64,000 nt of DNA from Cadophora sp. MPI-SDFR-AT-0126 (lineage: Eukaryota > Ascomycota > Leotiomycetes > Helotiales > Ploettnerulaceae). Location of the stretch: assembly GCA_020747065.1 (NCBI GenBank), contig JAGMVK010000003.1:1736001-1800000 (forward strand), given 5' to 3'. Below are positions 35,056 to 47,875 of the stretch, piece by piece. Within the stretch, counting starts at the first letter, position 1, and each line of letters opens with the position of its first letter. Below the pieces are notes generated by a model. The model searched no databases, was not told the DNA's origin, and saw nothing but the letters and a program-made list of their open reading frames with translations. A program made the translations under genes and the position numbers.

Positions 35056-36817
35056 TGTGCAGAGCATCCTGCGAGTCCCATTGGCCGGCTGATGACGACC
35101 CTGGTGTGGTATTGAGGGCGTTGGAGGGGAACCTGGCACGCTGGTTGGGCGGCACGAGGAGAGAGAAGGTTGAATAGGGTTGAGCAGGGCTGGTTAGTGG
35201 AGGGGAAAAGTGGAATCATCTGCGGCGGGACCTTGTGCTTAGCTGCCCGTAGATTGGTGTCCCCTGTTTACCCGCTGTGATAGGGCCTGGTTCGCGAAAT
35301 GGCTCACTCAGAACATGCTCGCTTGTGAGCAGCCGACGAATGATTTGCATCGTAGATCCAGCCACCCCGGCCGTGCGTATCGACTTGTAGGGGGCTCAGC
35401 GGTAAAGAAACAAACGAGGCCATTCACGGCTTCTCGTGGTCTGGGCAGGCGAGGACAAGTCCAACTGCCCGAAACGAGTACAATGGGAAATCTCCAACAG
35501 CGTGGTCGCAGCCCTGACGGAAAGAATTTCAAGGGCAGTGATCCGGGCTGCATATCGGGCCTGCGCTTTGATTTGCAATTCATTCCACCTCACTTTGCGG
35601 TGGCAAGTGATAATCTGGATGATTGTTACCCGGAATGGCACCAGTTCTTACTCAGACGCTGCAGCCAAAGGATTTGCCTTGAATAAGTTGGATGCATGAC
35701 TTAGCGCTGATGCTAGAGATTTTCTTCCGGGGTGGTGGGTGAGTGCTGAGCTGTCAAGCCAAAACCCGGAGAAGCGAGTCCTATCAGAGCGTTGGCCGGC
35801 CGCAGCACTCTATTTAAAGAAAACATTGTTTCGATTGGAAGAATGAAAGAAAACTTTTGGAAGAACTCCCCAGACTGGTGGACTATTTCCGGCTTGGGTG
35901 CTTGGACCAATGTATGCGTGCCTGCGATGGCGAACATAGCCGTTGGTACCGCACGTTCTCCATATCAGATCCCCGGCCCAGCCAACGGGAGGCCGTAACA
36001 CTCAGGAAAGAGCTTCCTCGAATCGATGACTGAGCTTTGACAAAGTCCAGAAATCTGCTGATGCCACTCTTTGTAGACATGTGCTTCCTTTTGCGCATTG
36101 CAGGAAGCAAGTTTTTGAGGTACTGAATACCAATCCCAGCGGCTCGAAAAGGAACCAAAGAGCCGTGCCAGATTCCAGACCCATCCCTGCGAAGAGATCT
36201 CATATTAGATGCGTACTTCGTCGTTTAGTAACGGTATCTGGGGTAGAAAATCCAAGCGGCTTGGGAATAAGTTGTCGCCCAATTACCGCCATGTCGGGTG
36301 CAATGTCAACTTGATTCCTTAAACAGAACGCTCTATTCTGCCTTCAATATGTGACGGTATCAGAATAAACCAATGCTGACGTCTCTGGGGTTAAATGACA
36401 ACTATGAAGTCTTGTTAGATATCGGTATCTTCTCTCGAATAATGAATACCCTGCTAAGCGAGTCGATAAATAGATCTAAGGAGTCGAGGACGTGGGAAAC
36501 CTCGCCCATATTGATTGTTTTTGATGATCTTCCTAGAATAGCAACGGCACCTTAGCGATCCAGAAATTGCCCATATCAAGAATAGGTTCTTGTCCCGCGG
36601 TCAGGATATTCCAGTCTCTTTGTCAGATCCCATTCGAGTACCTAATTTGGCATGATCTGATCCATGAAAATAAAGCGTCGACCAGCCTTCGCTACCGCCG
36701 TCATTTCATTCAACCGTCCCCAATTCGATGCCTTCTATCAGTGACCGTTACTAAGAGTCGAACAAAAAGAATATAGCAAAATTGATGCCATGACAGGTGT
36801 TAGATACAAGCGCTTCC

Positions 36818-36955
36818 ATGCAGTCACTTGACAATACTCGGACCATTTTCACTGACGAGGGCAACGACTGTTCAGTTGTTCCCGCTGGGCAGCCGGAGAG
36901 TTACGAATCAGTCATGATCTCCCCTGCTGGTAAAGTTGCCTCCAACCATGTGTGA
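36818..36955 (+). CDS. Weak candidate small ORF (45 aa), possibly the first exon of a larger or decayed gene
   Basis: An ATG opens a 45-codon frame rich in acidic and polar residues (IFTDEGNDCSVVPAGQPESY). Further protein-like stretches follow in other frames (WDERLLDTALRPSKMQRISN at about 36958-37017, LLWAYGGGVLRNEDTNK at about 37140-37190). A GTAAAG donor at 36930 and an AG at 36981-36982 would join two of them, but no branch site is evident. It may be a spliced gene, a relic, or chance. Nothing is recognised. Confidence 0.2.
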   Translation: MQSLDNTRTIFTDEGNDCSVVPAGQPESYESVMISPAGKVASNHV

Positions 36956-37380
36956 AATGGGATGAACGTCTCCTGGACACAGCGCTTCGCCCATCAAAGA
37001 TGCAGAGGATATCCAACACACCAGCTGAGGACGGAAATGGTTAGAACAAATCTTATTCAACTATGCTGGAGCTGTGAAAGTCTGCCGCTATGGGCTATGG
37101 TCAGGCACGAGAATGTCGAATCTACTCGCACTCAGAACTTGCTATGGGCCTACGGTGGTGGCGTACTTCGAAACGAGGATACAAACAAAGTGATCAAGGA
37201 GATAGCACTTGCTGAAGTTTACGGGGAAACAAATGGGGGCCAACTGTGAAAGGTGGCATCTCTATATGAAAAGTTTTCGAAATTCTTTTCTTTCCTATCC
37301 TGACTTACGGACATCTATTTGGGGTATCTTTTTCTGGTCTCCCCGTTTTGCTCTCACACGGCGTCTACTCATGGTATTCT

Positions 37381-39324
37381 CTAATGGTGGAACAAGCGGA
37401 TGCTCTGCTCAACAAAGATGATGTTCAACTTCTCAGCAGTGCCAAAGACTGCCGAGTCGTTCTGGCTACCAGTTGGAGCAGCAATATACTTCGCTCCTGA
37501 TCGACCTGCTCTGTAGACGTTGTCGATAAAGGGGAACTACTAATGTTAGCACGATTCGACCATAGTGCTCGGAAAACATACGAATGCGTCGCTGGAAACG
37601 GCAACCTCACTGAGCTTTCCGAGCCACTCCGAGCGCTCTTGCTCAGTGAAAGAAGCTGGGACCTCGTCAAAGAAGGCCTCATAACCTTCTCTCTCGGCAC
37701 CTTCCTTAGGAAGTTCGCCGCTGACAAGCAAGTCGATAGCGTTACTCTTGTCTGCTCGCTTAGTACCCTTCTTCCACTTAATATTGAGAACTCGTGGGTT
37801 GAACCTTAACCACCAGTTATCAGCCTTGTCACCCGCCAAGCGAGTGCAGTGAATGCGCGACTGCTGTCCAGCTCCAAGACCAATGATCTGGCCATTGAGC
37901 GCATAGCAGACTGAGTTGCTTTGGGTGTACTTGAGTGCGATCGTAGCAACAGTCAAGTCTCGAAGAGCAGAATCTGGCAGAGGCGCCGACTCCTTTGGTG
38001 TAATGATGGAAGTGAATGACTTGGGAGACACCTGGATGTCATTTCGGTGTTGGGTTAAAGTGACGCCATAAACGGTTCTTGACTCTTGAGGAGAAGGGTT
38101 GTACTCAGGATCCATTTGGAGAACCAAGTACTTACCACCCTTCTTCTTTTTCAAGATTTCGAGAGCGGCATCTTCATAACCGGGAGCAATGACACCATCG
38201 GATACCTCTCTCGATATGATCTTAGCGGTGGGAACGTCGACGACATCACTCAGGGCAATCATATCTCCGAAGCTGCTCATGCGATCAGCGCCGCGGGCAC
38301 GAGCATAAGCCTGGGCAAGTGGTGAGTTCTCAAGGCCCTCAATGTCGTCAACCATGTAGACCTTTCTCTCATCAGCAGTAAGAGGAACGCCGATAGCAGC
38401 TCCTGCGGGTGAAACGTGCTTGAAGCTTGCGGCAGCAGGGTGACCAAGAGCAGCTTTCAACTCTTTGACCAATGGCCAAGCGTTAAGAGCATCAAGAAGA
38501 TTGATGTATCCGGGAGCTCCGCACAGGACTTTGTATGGAAGGGACCCCAGCTTCACAAAGGCTGCTGCTGGCTTCTGGTGAGGGTTGGCACCGTATCGAA
38601 GAGCTATTTGCTGAACTCCCTCTCCGGCGTACTGCTTGCGGAAGAAATCCGAGATCGACGCATCGTAGTCCGCGGTATGCTCGAAAGCCTTGAGAGCATA
38701 GAGGTTTCTACTGCGCTCACTGACCTCTCCCTTCTCAATTTCTTGCAGGAACTCAGGGTAGTCGGATGGATCACTCAAGATTGTGACTCTGCCGTGGTTC
38801 TTAGCAGCTGCGCGGATCAGAGTGACGCCTCCAACATCAATCTCCTCCACGGCTTCTTGAATTGTGACATTGATCTTTGCAATTGTGTCCTTAAATGGGT
38901 AGAGATTGCAGATGACGTAGTCCACCTTATTGATATTCTGCTCAGCCAAATCTTTTTCGTCGGAGGCAAGGTCGCGTGCGAGGATCCCGGCGTGAACGGC
39001 AGGGTGGAGGGTCTTGACTCGACCTGCGAGCATTTCTGGGGCATGGGTAATGGCAGACACATCTCTAAAAGTGGTATGAGTGAAAGGCTCATAAGAGTCT
39101 TGGTGGGATGGCTTCACTTACTCGACAGCGAAACCTGACTCTCTGATCATCTTAGCAGTTCCTCCGGATGCCAGGAGACGAACATTGTGCTTGATCAGGC
39201 CTTTAGCAAGGTCCAACAATCCCGTCTTGTCATAGACAGAGATGATTGCTGCAAAGTCGTCAGTCAAGGAATCATTTCCCGGCGTTCTCGCTTTACACAT
39301 ACCAGTTTTTTGACCGGCAGACAT
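37381..39324 (-). CDS. ADE17: Bifunctional AICAR transformylase / IMP cyclohydrolase (ATIC), 595 aa
   Basis: Exons, minus strand: 39324-39303, 39248-39122, 39064-37582 and 37536-37381; phases close. It carries out the last two steps of purine synthesis: formylation of AICAR with 10-formyl-THF, then ring closure to IMP. The N-terminal MGS-like cyclohydrolase domain shows [24 protein letters not shown], and [15 protein letters not shown]. The transformylase domain shows the catalytic Lys-His pair in [11 protein letters not shown], then [31 protein letters not shown] split in two parts, and the C-terminal GGSQND-like segment [10 protein letters not shown] ending RLFHH. Length matches (592 in yeast). 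The 7-residue first exon MSAGQKT is followed by a small intron. Cytosolic. Confidence 0.97.
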
Positions 39325-42046
39325 TTTGTTTCTATGATCTAGGAAGACGTGATCAGTACAGTGCCACGTGAAGAACCGCCGACAGTGGGTAACCTACGAA
39401 GATCTCAAGATTTTGGTGATCACGAAAATAAATTGCCTGGCGAAAAGCATTCAAACCTTGTGGCGGGGTTCTCGTCGCGGGGTTCTCGAGACACTAGCGA
39501 CAACTTGGGTCTTAGCGTTGTCGGTTATCTAGCAGACGCTAGCTTGGAAAATTCATATATCTTTCTCGGATCTGGTTGTCGTTCTCTTTCCTTCTTCAAC
39601 AACTCCGAAAGGAGTTCAACGCATTATACACAACTGCTTCAAAAAGCACTGGCTGTGAGAGACCCGTCACCCACGTGATGATGTGAGGTTTCCATGACCT
39701 AAGTTGGCCGTCAGCAGATTGGAGAAGAATTGGAGAATCTTGGGTGCGATCCCGTCTTTTCAATGGACTTGGTTGCAGTGATTAGCCGCACATCACCTCA
39801 ACCTTCAGCGGACTGTCAGGTACTAGTAGTACTTTTGAGGTATTGCTTGCCACCGCGTGTACCTACTTGAGCCTTGTCCCATTCCGACTTGGCGCCTTAG
39901 ACAGCTTCCCATTCCTCCCTTGGTCAAGTTGGGAAGCAAGGCCAGGTCAAGGATCTTCCTCAACGATTGGTCATCTCCTCATCGATATCAAATGCATTTG
40001 ATATATCATAGCTATCCTGTGATGCGCTAACTAGTCAATGTGAGTCTGTCCGAGGTATGGATGACTGATCTTCATCGCCCAATTGCTGGCCATGACATGT
40101 TGCGTAACACGGCATCGATATGGTTTCAAAGCTTTCCCGTCATCGGGCGCTTTAGACTCGTAACCCTCCGGTTTATCTCCCAAGACAATACGGAGGTACA
40201 GACAACGTCCAGTGTTTGGCAATGGCAACTGCTTTGATTGACTTCTATCGAAATTAAACGTTGAAGATGATCACCATACCCTCCGTCCCCAGCAAACAGA
40301 CGAAAACTGTCCAGTACTTAAGAATGTCTCATGTAGCGACTTAGTCTTTACTTTCCTTCTTCCTAGTCAAGTTCGTCCTTTCGAGAAGCTCGAAAGACCC
40401 AAGTGTGCCACAAGCCCCTCTGTAAAAACCATTGCATACATTGCACACACACCATACTTTCCGATCACATCCAGCTCAACCATCATGTGCCAAGCATTGC
40501 TCCTGTTCCAATGCACAGCTTTTTCTGATATCTTCGAGTCGAGCGAAATCACCTACCATACCCTCCCCTTCCCAGCCTCTTGGTCTCTTTTAACGTTGCT
40601 GTGTAACTTTTCTGAGAGCCAATTACGGGGGCGGCTCCTTGAGACTGTATATTCTGCTTTGATACCTTAAGTCATGTGCGTAAGAGCAGTAATTCTGTCA
40701 ACGACAGAACTACACGATGAGAATGAACTACACATTATATAAAAGTATGGTCCCGATAGAAATACTTGAACGCATCAGAGATTCAAAGGCCACGGAAGAG
40801 CTCCACTGTTATCGAATTTTGAGCCACTTTTCATCATCTTCTGTGGCTGGAGTGTCAAGTGCCCACTGTCAGTCGCAATATATTCTCTATTCATTCAAGA
40901 TTTCAAGCGGTAATCGTGGCTTCTGGGTGGGGACGGAATATAAATAGAGTTGAACGCGTGTATCATTGAAATCGAGATCGTCCGTTCTGGACCCTTTTAT
41001 CACACCTGTTGAACGAATCATCCAACCCCATCCAAAAAAACAGAATTACTTGCAAAATCAGGCATTGAATTCCAGAGCTGATATCATCACCGACAAGAGT
41101 GCATGCAAAGATTGGATTCATCTCTTGAAGTTGGCATCCTTCACATGTTTCCAGGAGCTTGACCTGGTCGTCGCGTTGGCTCCTCCTTTATTCAGATCCA
41201 ATATCAATGATCGCCTCAAGTTCGCTTCGGAGCAATTTTGATAACGCAGCTTACGCAGGTGCGCGCGAGCAATTCCCATGGAATGCCACCAATCAATGCA
41301 CCAGTGAAGTGATGGGAAACAGGGAAGTCATTCAGGATTGCGCCGCAATCTTCTATATGACCAGGGTCTAGACGCAGGTACCAGGAACCGTTTCATAAAC
41401 GACACCCCCGTTGCGGAAGCTTAAACAGGTAATGTAATCGAAAGATAAGCTTGCATCTCGTGGGAAGCAGAAGAGAATGATAGTTATTGGGTACATTTGA
41501 TGTTTTATCGAATTCGATAGTGTGTTCGTTCGCTGACCGATCGTTAGGTCTAGTTTCAAAAGTCTTGTGAGGAGTCGAATACATATTTGCAGTGAATCTC
41601 ATTGTTCTTGATGTAAGTTTGGATGATGATCGTCGATTGAAAGGCGGTACAAGGTTCTTGATAGCAGATATGTGGCGTAACTTCCTTTGGATGTCAGGGA
41701 TGGGGTAAGTGGAGGAGATTGTGGCTAGGATGGACGACAAATATCCAGGGCGGATGCATATGAAGGAGACTATTCATCTCCGTCAGTGGATAACAGAATG
41801 AAAGACTGCCCAGGGGGGAAGATTCACTAGAGAACATTGCCAGATGTTGTCGTAGGCGAGTTGACGCGAGTACATATATGGAGCTTGCCTCATGCCTTAC
41901 CCAACTTTCTCCCTTCATCCACGATCACCCACACTCGTTTGACCTATTTAATCTTCAACCCTTCAACTTCAACCAGTCACATCACTCTTTCCAACACTTC
42001 CAATTACCTTTTCCAACAACAAAACAGTAACCACCCGACAATCAAA
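39325..42046. other. Large intergenic region, ADE17 to mini GPI protein
   Basis: About 2.7 kb containing the ADE17 promoter and the upstream region of the GPI-protein gene. No convincing ORF, repeat or RNA gene was seen. The region just before 42047 is CT/CA-rich, typical of a fungal leader. Confidence 0.5.
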
Positions 42047-42485
42047 ATGCAGTTCAACTTCGTCGCCGCTGTTATGGCTATGGCCTCCGTTGCTCTCGCT
42101 GCCGAGTAAGTACGCTCAGCTCAAAAGTATCGTCTATTGCTGACACGCAGTAGGACCATCACTGTCACTGAATGTGGATGTACCTCAACCTCGGCACTCT
42201 CTACCTACGCTGGAGTCGCGTCGTCCACTGCTGCACCAGTTGCATCCACCGGCGTTGTAAGTGATCTCTAGCCTTCTCAAGCTAGCTGGAGGCTCCTGTA
42301 ACTGATATGGAGAAAAGGTCACTGCTCCAACTGCCACCGGCAGCCCCATTACCTACGCCACTGGCGCGGCTTCTCTTAACGGAGTCTCTGCTCTTGGCAT
42401 GATCGTTGCTGGAGGTGTTGCCCTCGTAAGTTGAACCTTTCAATGTGGATTCGGGTCAGAACTAATATCCTCACAGTTCTTGTAA
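42047..42485 (+). CDS. Small secreted Ser/Thr-rich protein, probably GPI-anchored, 92 aa
   Basis: Exons are 42047-42105, 42154-42256, 42318-42425 and 42477-42485; phases close. Residues 1-18 or 19 form a clear signal peptide (MQFNFVAAVMAMASVALA). The mature part starts TITVTECGC, with two cysteines and many Ser/Thr/Ala, likely O-glycosylated. The last ~17 residues are hydrophobic (VSALGMIVAGGVALFL) after a Gly/Ala/Ser/Asn stretch, as expected for GPI attachment and cleavage. The final exon is only 9 nt: Phe-Leu-stop. Likely a tiny cell-wall or plasma-membrane mannoprotein. No family recognised; the short length and two cysteines also allow a secreted effector-like role, but nothing supports it. 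Confidence 0.8.
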
Positions 42486-43269
42486 ACATCTCGTCCTCAA
42501 CATCGAGATTCGATGGCGTCGTATTGGCGCTCCACATTTTGATTCGATTGATGACACTTCGATTCTTTGATGGTTACGAGATACCCTGACGGCATCTGCT
42601 GAGATTGGAGTATCGAGGAAGCACAGGTGTTGTGAAGATGTATGATGGGCTTTGATACCTGCATTCTCCTGTACGTAGGAGATCACTGCAGAACCAAACA
42701 CGATAGACGAGCCTCTTCTGGATGTATGATTGTGATTTGAACCAACAGGCAATGTGACATGATGGGATTTAGGCAAATGCAATAGCAGAAACAGATACAA
42801 GCGGACGCAAATATAAACCAGACAAATCAAGTAATGACATAATGGGACAATTAACTTCATTTTGCAGCAAGAGAGACCCTTTAAAGGGAACAGAGACTTC
42901 AGCTGTGCTTTGACAATCCAGGGACTTTCCAGAATCAACACGGCTAAACGCGGACATGGGATCAAGAAACTTGCACGCGATGAAAGTCGTGTACTTGCTA
43001 GCGACGTTCACTAAGCAGACCTCATATATTGTGTGAGTAAAGAGTCCGCGACAGCGTCTTGCTCGACATATGTTCTTGGTAAATAGTCGTTTACGAGAGT
43101 GAAATAAATTTTAAGGTTCCAATTCCTGATTGGGATCGCGTCGCCTGTTGTTGCCGCCTGAATTTCGCGCCAGGGTCAGGTCCCTCTGGTTGATTCGACC
43201 CCTCCATCCTCCAGTCAAATCCACAACCAAGACCAAAACACTACACTCCGACTACCACGAACATTCAAA
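42486..43269. other. Intergenic, GPI protein to thioredoxin-PITH gene
   Basis: 784 bp with the 3' UTR of the GPI gene and the promoter of the thioredoxin-like gene. A minus-strand frame at 42471-42965 overlaps it but has no protein features. Confidence 0.55.
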
Positions 43270-44462
43270 ATGTCGAAAACAGTCCAGATCGCTTCGCCAA
43301 AACAATTCAGTGATCTACTCCAATCCTCGCAGATCGTGGTAACAGATTGTGAGTTGCCCCGCCACCCCTCTGACAAATGCCCCTTCACCGTCCTTGCAAA
43401 GAGCAGCAACACTGTAGAGCTTGTTCTGACCTCAAGAAGTCTACGCGGACTGGTGTGGACCTTGCAAGGCTATTGCTCCCCTCTACGAGCAGCTCTCCGC
43501 ATCGCTGTCGCGCCCGAACCACATTACATTCGTCAAGGTCAATGTCGATACTCAGAAGGAGATTGCTTCAAAATATGCCGTAACTGCGTGAGTATATTAC
43601 AATCGGAGATATCTGCTCTGGACACATTCGGGACGTTGCTAACGAGCTCTATAGCATACCCACATTCATGATCTTTAAGTCCGGTCAGGTCGTCGAGAAA
43701 GTCAAGGGCGATCCCCGAAAATTACAAGATGTTGTCAAGAAGCTCGCGGCAGAAGCTGAAGGAGGCCCAAGTTCGTCTGGATTTGGAGGACCAACTGGAA
43801 GCGGCAGCAGCTGGCGCGTGGGCGACCTTCCAAGAGGCTACAATGATGTGACGGATCAAGTGGATGTCAAGGGCTTGGAGCTTCTGAATGCAGACAGCGA
43901 GTTTGGCACAGTTAGGACTTTGGTTGACAGTGGCAAGCCAACGGGCCTCCAGAAGGGCAAAGCTTCAACTGCAGCTAGCAAGGACTGGGTCGAAAGTGAT
44001 ACGGATGAGCAGCTCATGCTATTCATGCCATTCCAATGCACTCTGAAAGTGCACACAATTCAGGTAAGGACCTGCGAACCTCCGAATGATATCACTGACC
44101 GTCAATAGATTACCTCCCTTCCACCCACCGCAGATGATGATGATGACGAAGTACCGATGAGACCAAAGACGATACAAATCTATTCGAATCGGGCACATAT
44201 TCTGGGCTTTGAGGAGGCAGAAGATATTCCAGCAACACAAAGCATCACTCTTGAAGCCAAGGACTGGGATGAGACGGGTACCGCAACCCTTTCTCTCCGC
44301 TTTGTTAAGTTCCAGAACATATCAAGTCTGGTTCTCTTCATCGTGGATGGAGACGGAAATGGTGACAAGGTTCGTGTGGATAGAATTAGAATTATTGGAG
44401 AAACTGGGGAGAAGCGTGAGCTTGGGAAATTGGAGAAGATTGGCGACGAGCATGGGGAGTAA
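43270..44462 (+). CDS. Thioredoxin-like protein with C-terminal PITH domain (TXNL1-like), 329 aa
   Basis: Exons are 43270-43348, 43440-43587, 43655-44063 and 44109-44462; phases close. The N-terminal thioredoxin fold carries the active site WCGPC at residues 31-35, followed by VKVNVDTQKEIASKYAV and the cis-proline region IPTFMIFKSG. A Gly/Ser linker leads to a PITH domain (about 150-325) with EQLMLFMPFQCTLKVHTIQI, SNRAHILGFEEAED and LSLRFVKFQNISSLVLFIVD. In animals and fission yeast, TXNL1 binds the 26S proteasome regulatory particle (Rpn11) and acts as a redox cofactor; that role is inferred here from the domain pair. Cytosolic or nuclear. The first intron splits the active-site strand just before FYADWCGPC. 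Confidence 0.95.
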
Positions 44463-47400
44463 TGACCTTGAATGACATAGCATGATATACGGATGATGGC
44501 GTTGTTAGATATGCGTTGCGTTTTGGCACTGGAAAATGAAGAATTGCCGTTGCTTCGCAGACGCGAGTCTGAATGGATTTAAGGCATTTTCGCATGGATA
44601 CCAAGCTCAATTGCATTCTCTCTTCTCTGTCTTTCTGTCTGAATCATGGTGTGGAGGCTACGATAAGGCTTCTGCGATCCGATCTGCCATACATGCATTC
44701 CCTCTCATGTACCCAACCCTTTCAATATCCACCCACCTTCGTATTCCCATGACTCCAGTCTCCAAGGTATAGTATGTTCAAACTCCGATCCAGCACCAAG
44801 CCCGGCAACCTATGAGCCCGTTAAGACAAATCGATAGGCGCGAACTCGACTCGGCGCGGCGGATGGAGGGATCGATTGCAATTGGTTTTCTCTGTGTTTC
44901 GACTGACGCTCGAATAAGTTTGACTACACACCATGGACCAGAACCATCGAAGACCCGAAGGTCCAGAGGCTTGGGGATGTTTGAGCAACTGGGGAAAGGT
45001 CAAAACGCCGCACGATTTTTTTAAAAGAGAGGGAAGAGGACCATCTGTGAAGTTTATGTCGAATTTTTTTGGCCCCGCTTAAATTTGAAACTATTACGAG
45101 TTTGGTCTAGTCAAGATACTGAACTCTTTGGCTGGCCTTAATTGTGGGATGAAAACCAGAAATCATCTTCTCGCGATTGTCTGGAATCCTCTCGGACATT
45201 GTTTGTAAAAAGTGTTACTATATTACTCAGCTGTGGACTTGGAGATTTTCACCAGAAACTTACCACTTTTAGATTTGAGGGCTATGTAAATTCCACAATA
45301 AAGGTCGCTGCTCTCTGGCTGGCCAAGTCCTTAAACCATCAATATTTGATCATTACTGGTTGGCGGCGATAGACATTATATGTCTTTCTGAGAAATTCTG
45401 ATTACAGATCATAGAGAAGGTCTAGAAAGGAAACAGGATCTGGTGGAGTTCCTATGAAGCTCTGCATAATTCCCTGTACTGGAGCCGATATTGTTTACCT
45501 TCTCGCTTCCCAGGCGTGAATGGTGTCCGCTTAATGCTCCTGCACAATTATAAGTCATAAGTGCACGACAATACTTTGAGATCATCCAGATGTCTTTTCA
45601 ACATATTTCAGGATCGGTAAATTCTTTGTGCTTATACACCCAAAAAATTCGTCGTCGGCTTTGTGCCTTTCATCTTATTGCCTTCCGCTCGGACGCAGCA
45701 AAGGTCAATATCAGACCCAAGCATCCACTTGACACCCAGGAAACTGGATCCGGAAGATCAATGCATCTAAGTCCCGAAATAGGAGGCTGTGTTCAAAAGT
45801 TTTAACCTCGGGGGGACGGGTCGTATGGTCCGCTGTGGTGGTTCGAGCCTTATATGGTGGGTAAACTTGCAGCTGGGCTGCTAATGTTGAGATACATAAA
45901 TGTTGCTTTCTAAGTTGATCACCTCTCGATATCAATTACTACAGCAACCTCAAGAAAACTCTGTGACTGTGACTGCTGTGAAGATTTCAAGTCAGATCAG
46001 GGTCGTATACTCAAAAACGCCTTCTTACAAGCGGAGAAGCAGCAGTCAACTCTTGATAGACACATTGCTTACGAGGACTTCCAGTGCTTCTAGCGGCGAA
46101 CAAATACTCCATTGTCTTCATAAGATACGTCTTTGTGAGTTTGAAAGACCTCTCACACTCATCAGCAGATGTACAGGCTGTTGATTATCATTCAAACCGT
46201 TGGAAGAAACACGCTGTCAAGTCTTTGATATTATCTGGCAGGAGGAATGTCCTTTGGATCTTTCAAGAATCTACAACTCACCACGGTGACAAGATATTCG
46301 ATGAAAAAACCTCAAGAAACGACTGTGCGAAAGGATACAGAAATCCTTTGATCATTATCTACATGCCCATGATTTCATTCGGAACGTTTGTTGTGAAACG
46401 TATTACGAACTCATCTCCGTTCTTCAGGCTTGGTCGTCCAGAAGTCTTCTAGCAAAGGGCTTATTGATGCAAACATTTCCCAACGTAAAGATAGATTGTT
46501 CCCTGAATTGTTTATTTTTCATTTCGCAAAAAACAGTCCCCTTACGCGATGTTGACCATCTGTGATGTTCCAGAGAATCATGACGTTCAAAGGCTTGGTG
46601 CCTCAGTTTAGTGAGCGCTGGCGAACCCCCCTGCTGTTGCGGGAGTACCTGCATATAGAACAGGGGTGATCCTCAGCTAAATCAGCCATGATGTCTTCAA
46701 GTTCCCAGCGGAAATAACTTAAGATGCACAATTTGTTGCTGCGAAGCGAGGGGTTTACCTTGGATGAGGCGAACCATAATGATGTCGAATGTCTGAAAAC
46801 GCTTTGAAGATTTGGAAACTCATACGAGATGACTGTTCTCTCGGTCAAACAATTAGATGGTGGCGCTCCTGGGGTCGCATGCTGGCAGGACAGCGGACAC
46901 TAGCTGCATGGGCATTTGTCCGGTGTGATGCAAGAGAAGAACGGTGAACCGATGTGATAGAGCTGGGATCGCAGCATGAAGCCAAAGAACGGAAAGGAGA
47001 TGCGGGATCTCTTCTGGACAGATGCGTAGCTGGAGAAAGGAAGAAAGTACCCTCCTGGGTCAGGAAGAGGTATCATCCAGGCTGCTTCACCAGGTCAGGT
47101 CAGAGACAGGCACCCAATGCCTCAAAAGCTGCTAGGTTCTAGAGGCAGGCTCAAAAAACGTGTCTGGAGATAGAAGTATCGCGACAAAGAAGTAATTTCG
47201 GCCCACCCCCTTGACTCTGATCTGATCTGATTGATTTGATCTCTCCATCCATTCATCCATTCGCATTGTGAGCCGTCTCCACAATCAACACCGCCCGATG
47301 TACTGTCTCCTCTCCGATGCCAGCCAGTTAACGAGGAGAAGCCGCTGAGCGTTCACTGCAGGTTGCAGGGGCTTTTGAAGGATGTGCAGCGAGGACCAGC

Positions 47401-47875
47401 CCAGCAGTGAGCACAGCAGCGTTTGAAGTATACTTCAACTACTGCAGCTTCCCCTCAACTTTTCTTTCTGCTTCTGTTTCAAACTTAATCTGTCCTGACG
47501 TTCGTTACGAAACTATCTCGTTCTGCTCCTAGTCCTTGTCAACGAAGAGCTGCTTCTTAGACCAGCCATCACGACAGCCGCTTTTTAAAGTTCCTAGGGA
47601 CTTTCACTGTCCTCGAGTCATTCTGCCCCTACATAATTAATTGCCGTCTCCCTCGATTCCTCATTCCGGAGTCATCTGTTTACAAATACAATAATTCGCT
47701 GACTACCAAGAAGACATTGGTTAGCGGTGTCCAAGAGCTGTTCAGCTCGTCAATCCATTAATCGAAGACTTATCGGAGAGAAATTGCCAATCTGGTACTC
47801 TGCATCATTCGCTAGCCCCTGGTCAACCGCCCAACGACCACTTAGAAACACAAACACCTCCACCGCGCTTTCTCA
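44463..47875. other. Largest intergenic region, thioredoxin-PITH gene to CLIP-like gene
   Basis: About 3.4 kb. Short plus-strand frames at 45142-45372, 45590-45805, 45900-46184 and 46084-46452 show no family features and have AT-rich, non-coding-like composition. The last ~600 bp before 47876 is a pyrimidine-rich leader of the CLIP gene. Confidence 0.5.

Larger units (their letters stand above)
34204..37380. other. Large intergenic region, HAM-8-like gene to ADE17
   Basis: About 3.2 kb without a confident gene. It contains a TGCAC pentamer array at 35036-35055 and a weak candidate gene at 36818-36955. Other open frames (34862-35155 minus, 35315-35686 plus) either lack an ATG or show no protein features. 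Confidence 0.5.

Noticed and set aside
34862..35155. 97-codon minus-strand frame including the TGCAC repeat
   Set aside because: Begins with GTG rather than ATG, includes the simple repeat, and no ATG-start exon joins it.
38416..39138. 240-codon plus-strand open frame
   Set aside because: Antisense of the conserved ADE17 coding exon; no features of its own.
45837..45847. GGTTCGAGCC, resembling a tRNA B box
   Set aside because: No matching A box, acceptor stem or anticodon arm could be found around it.
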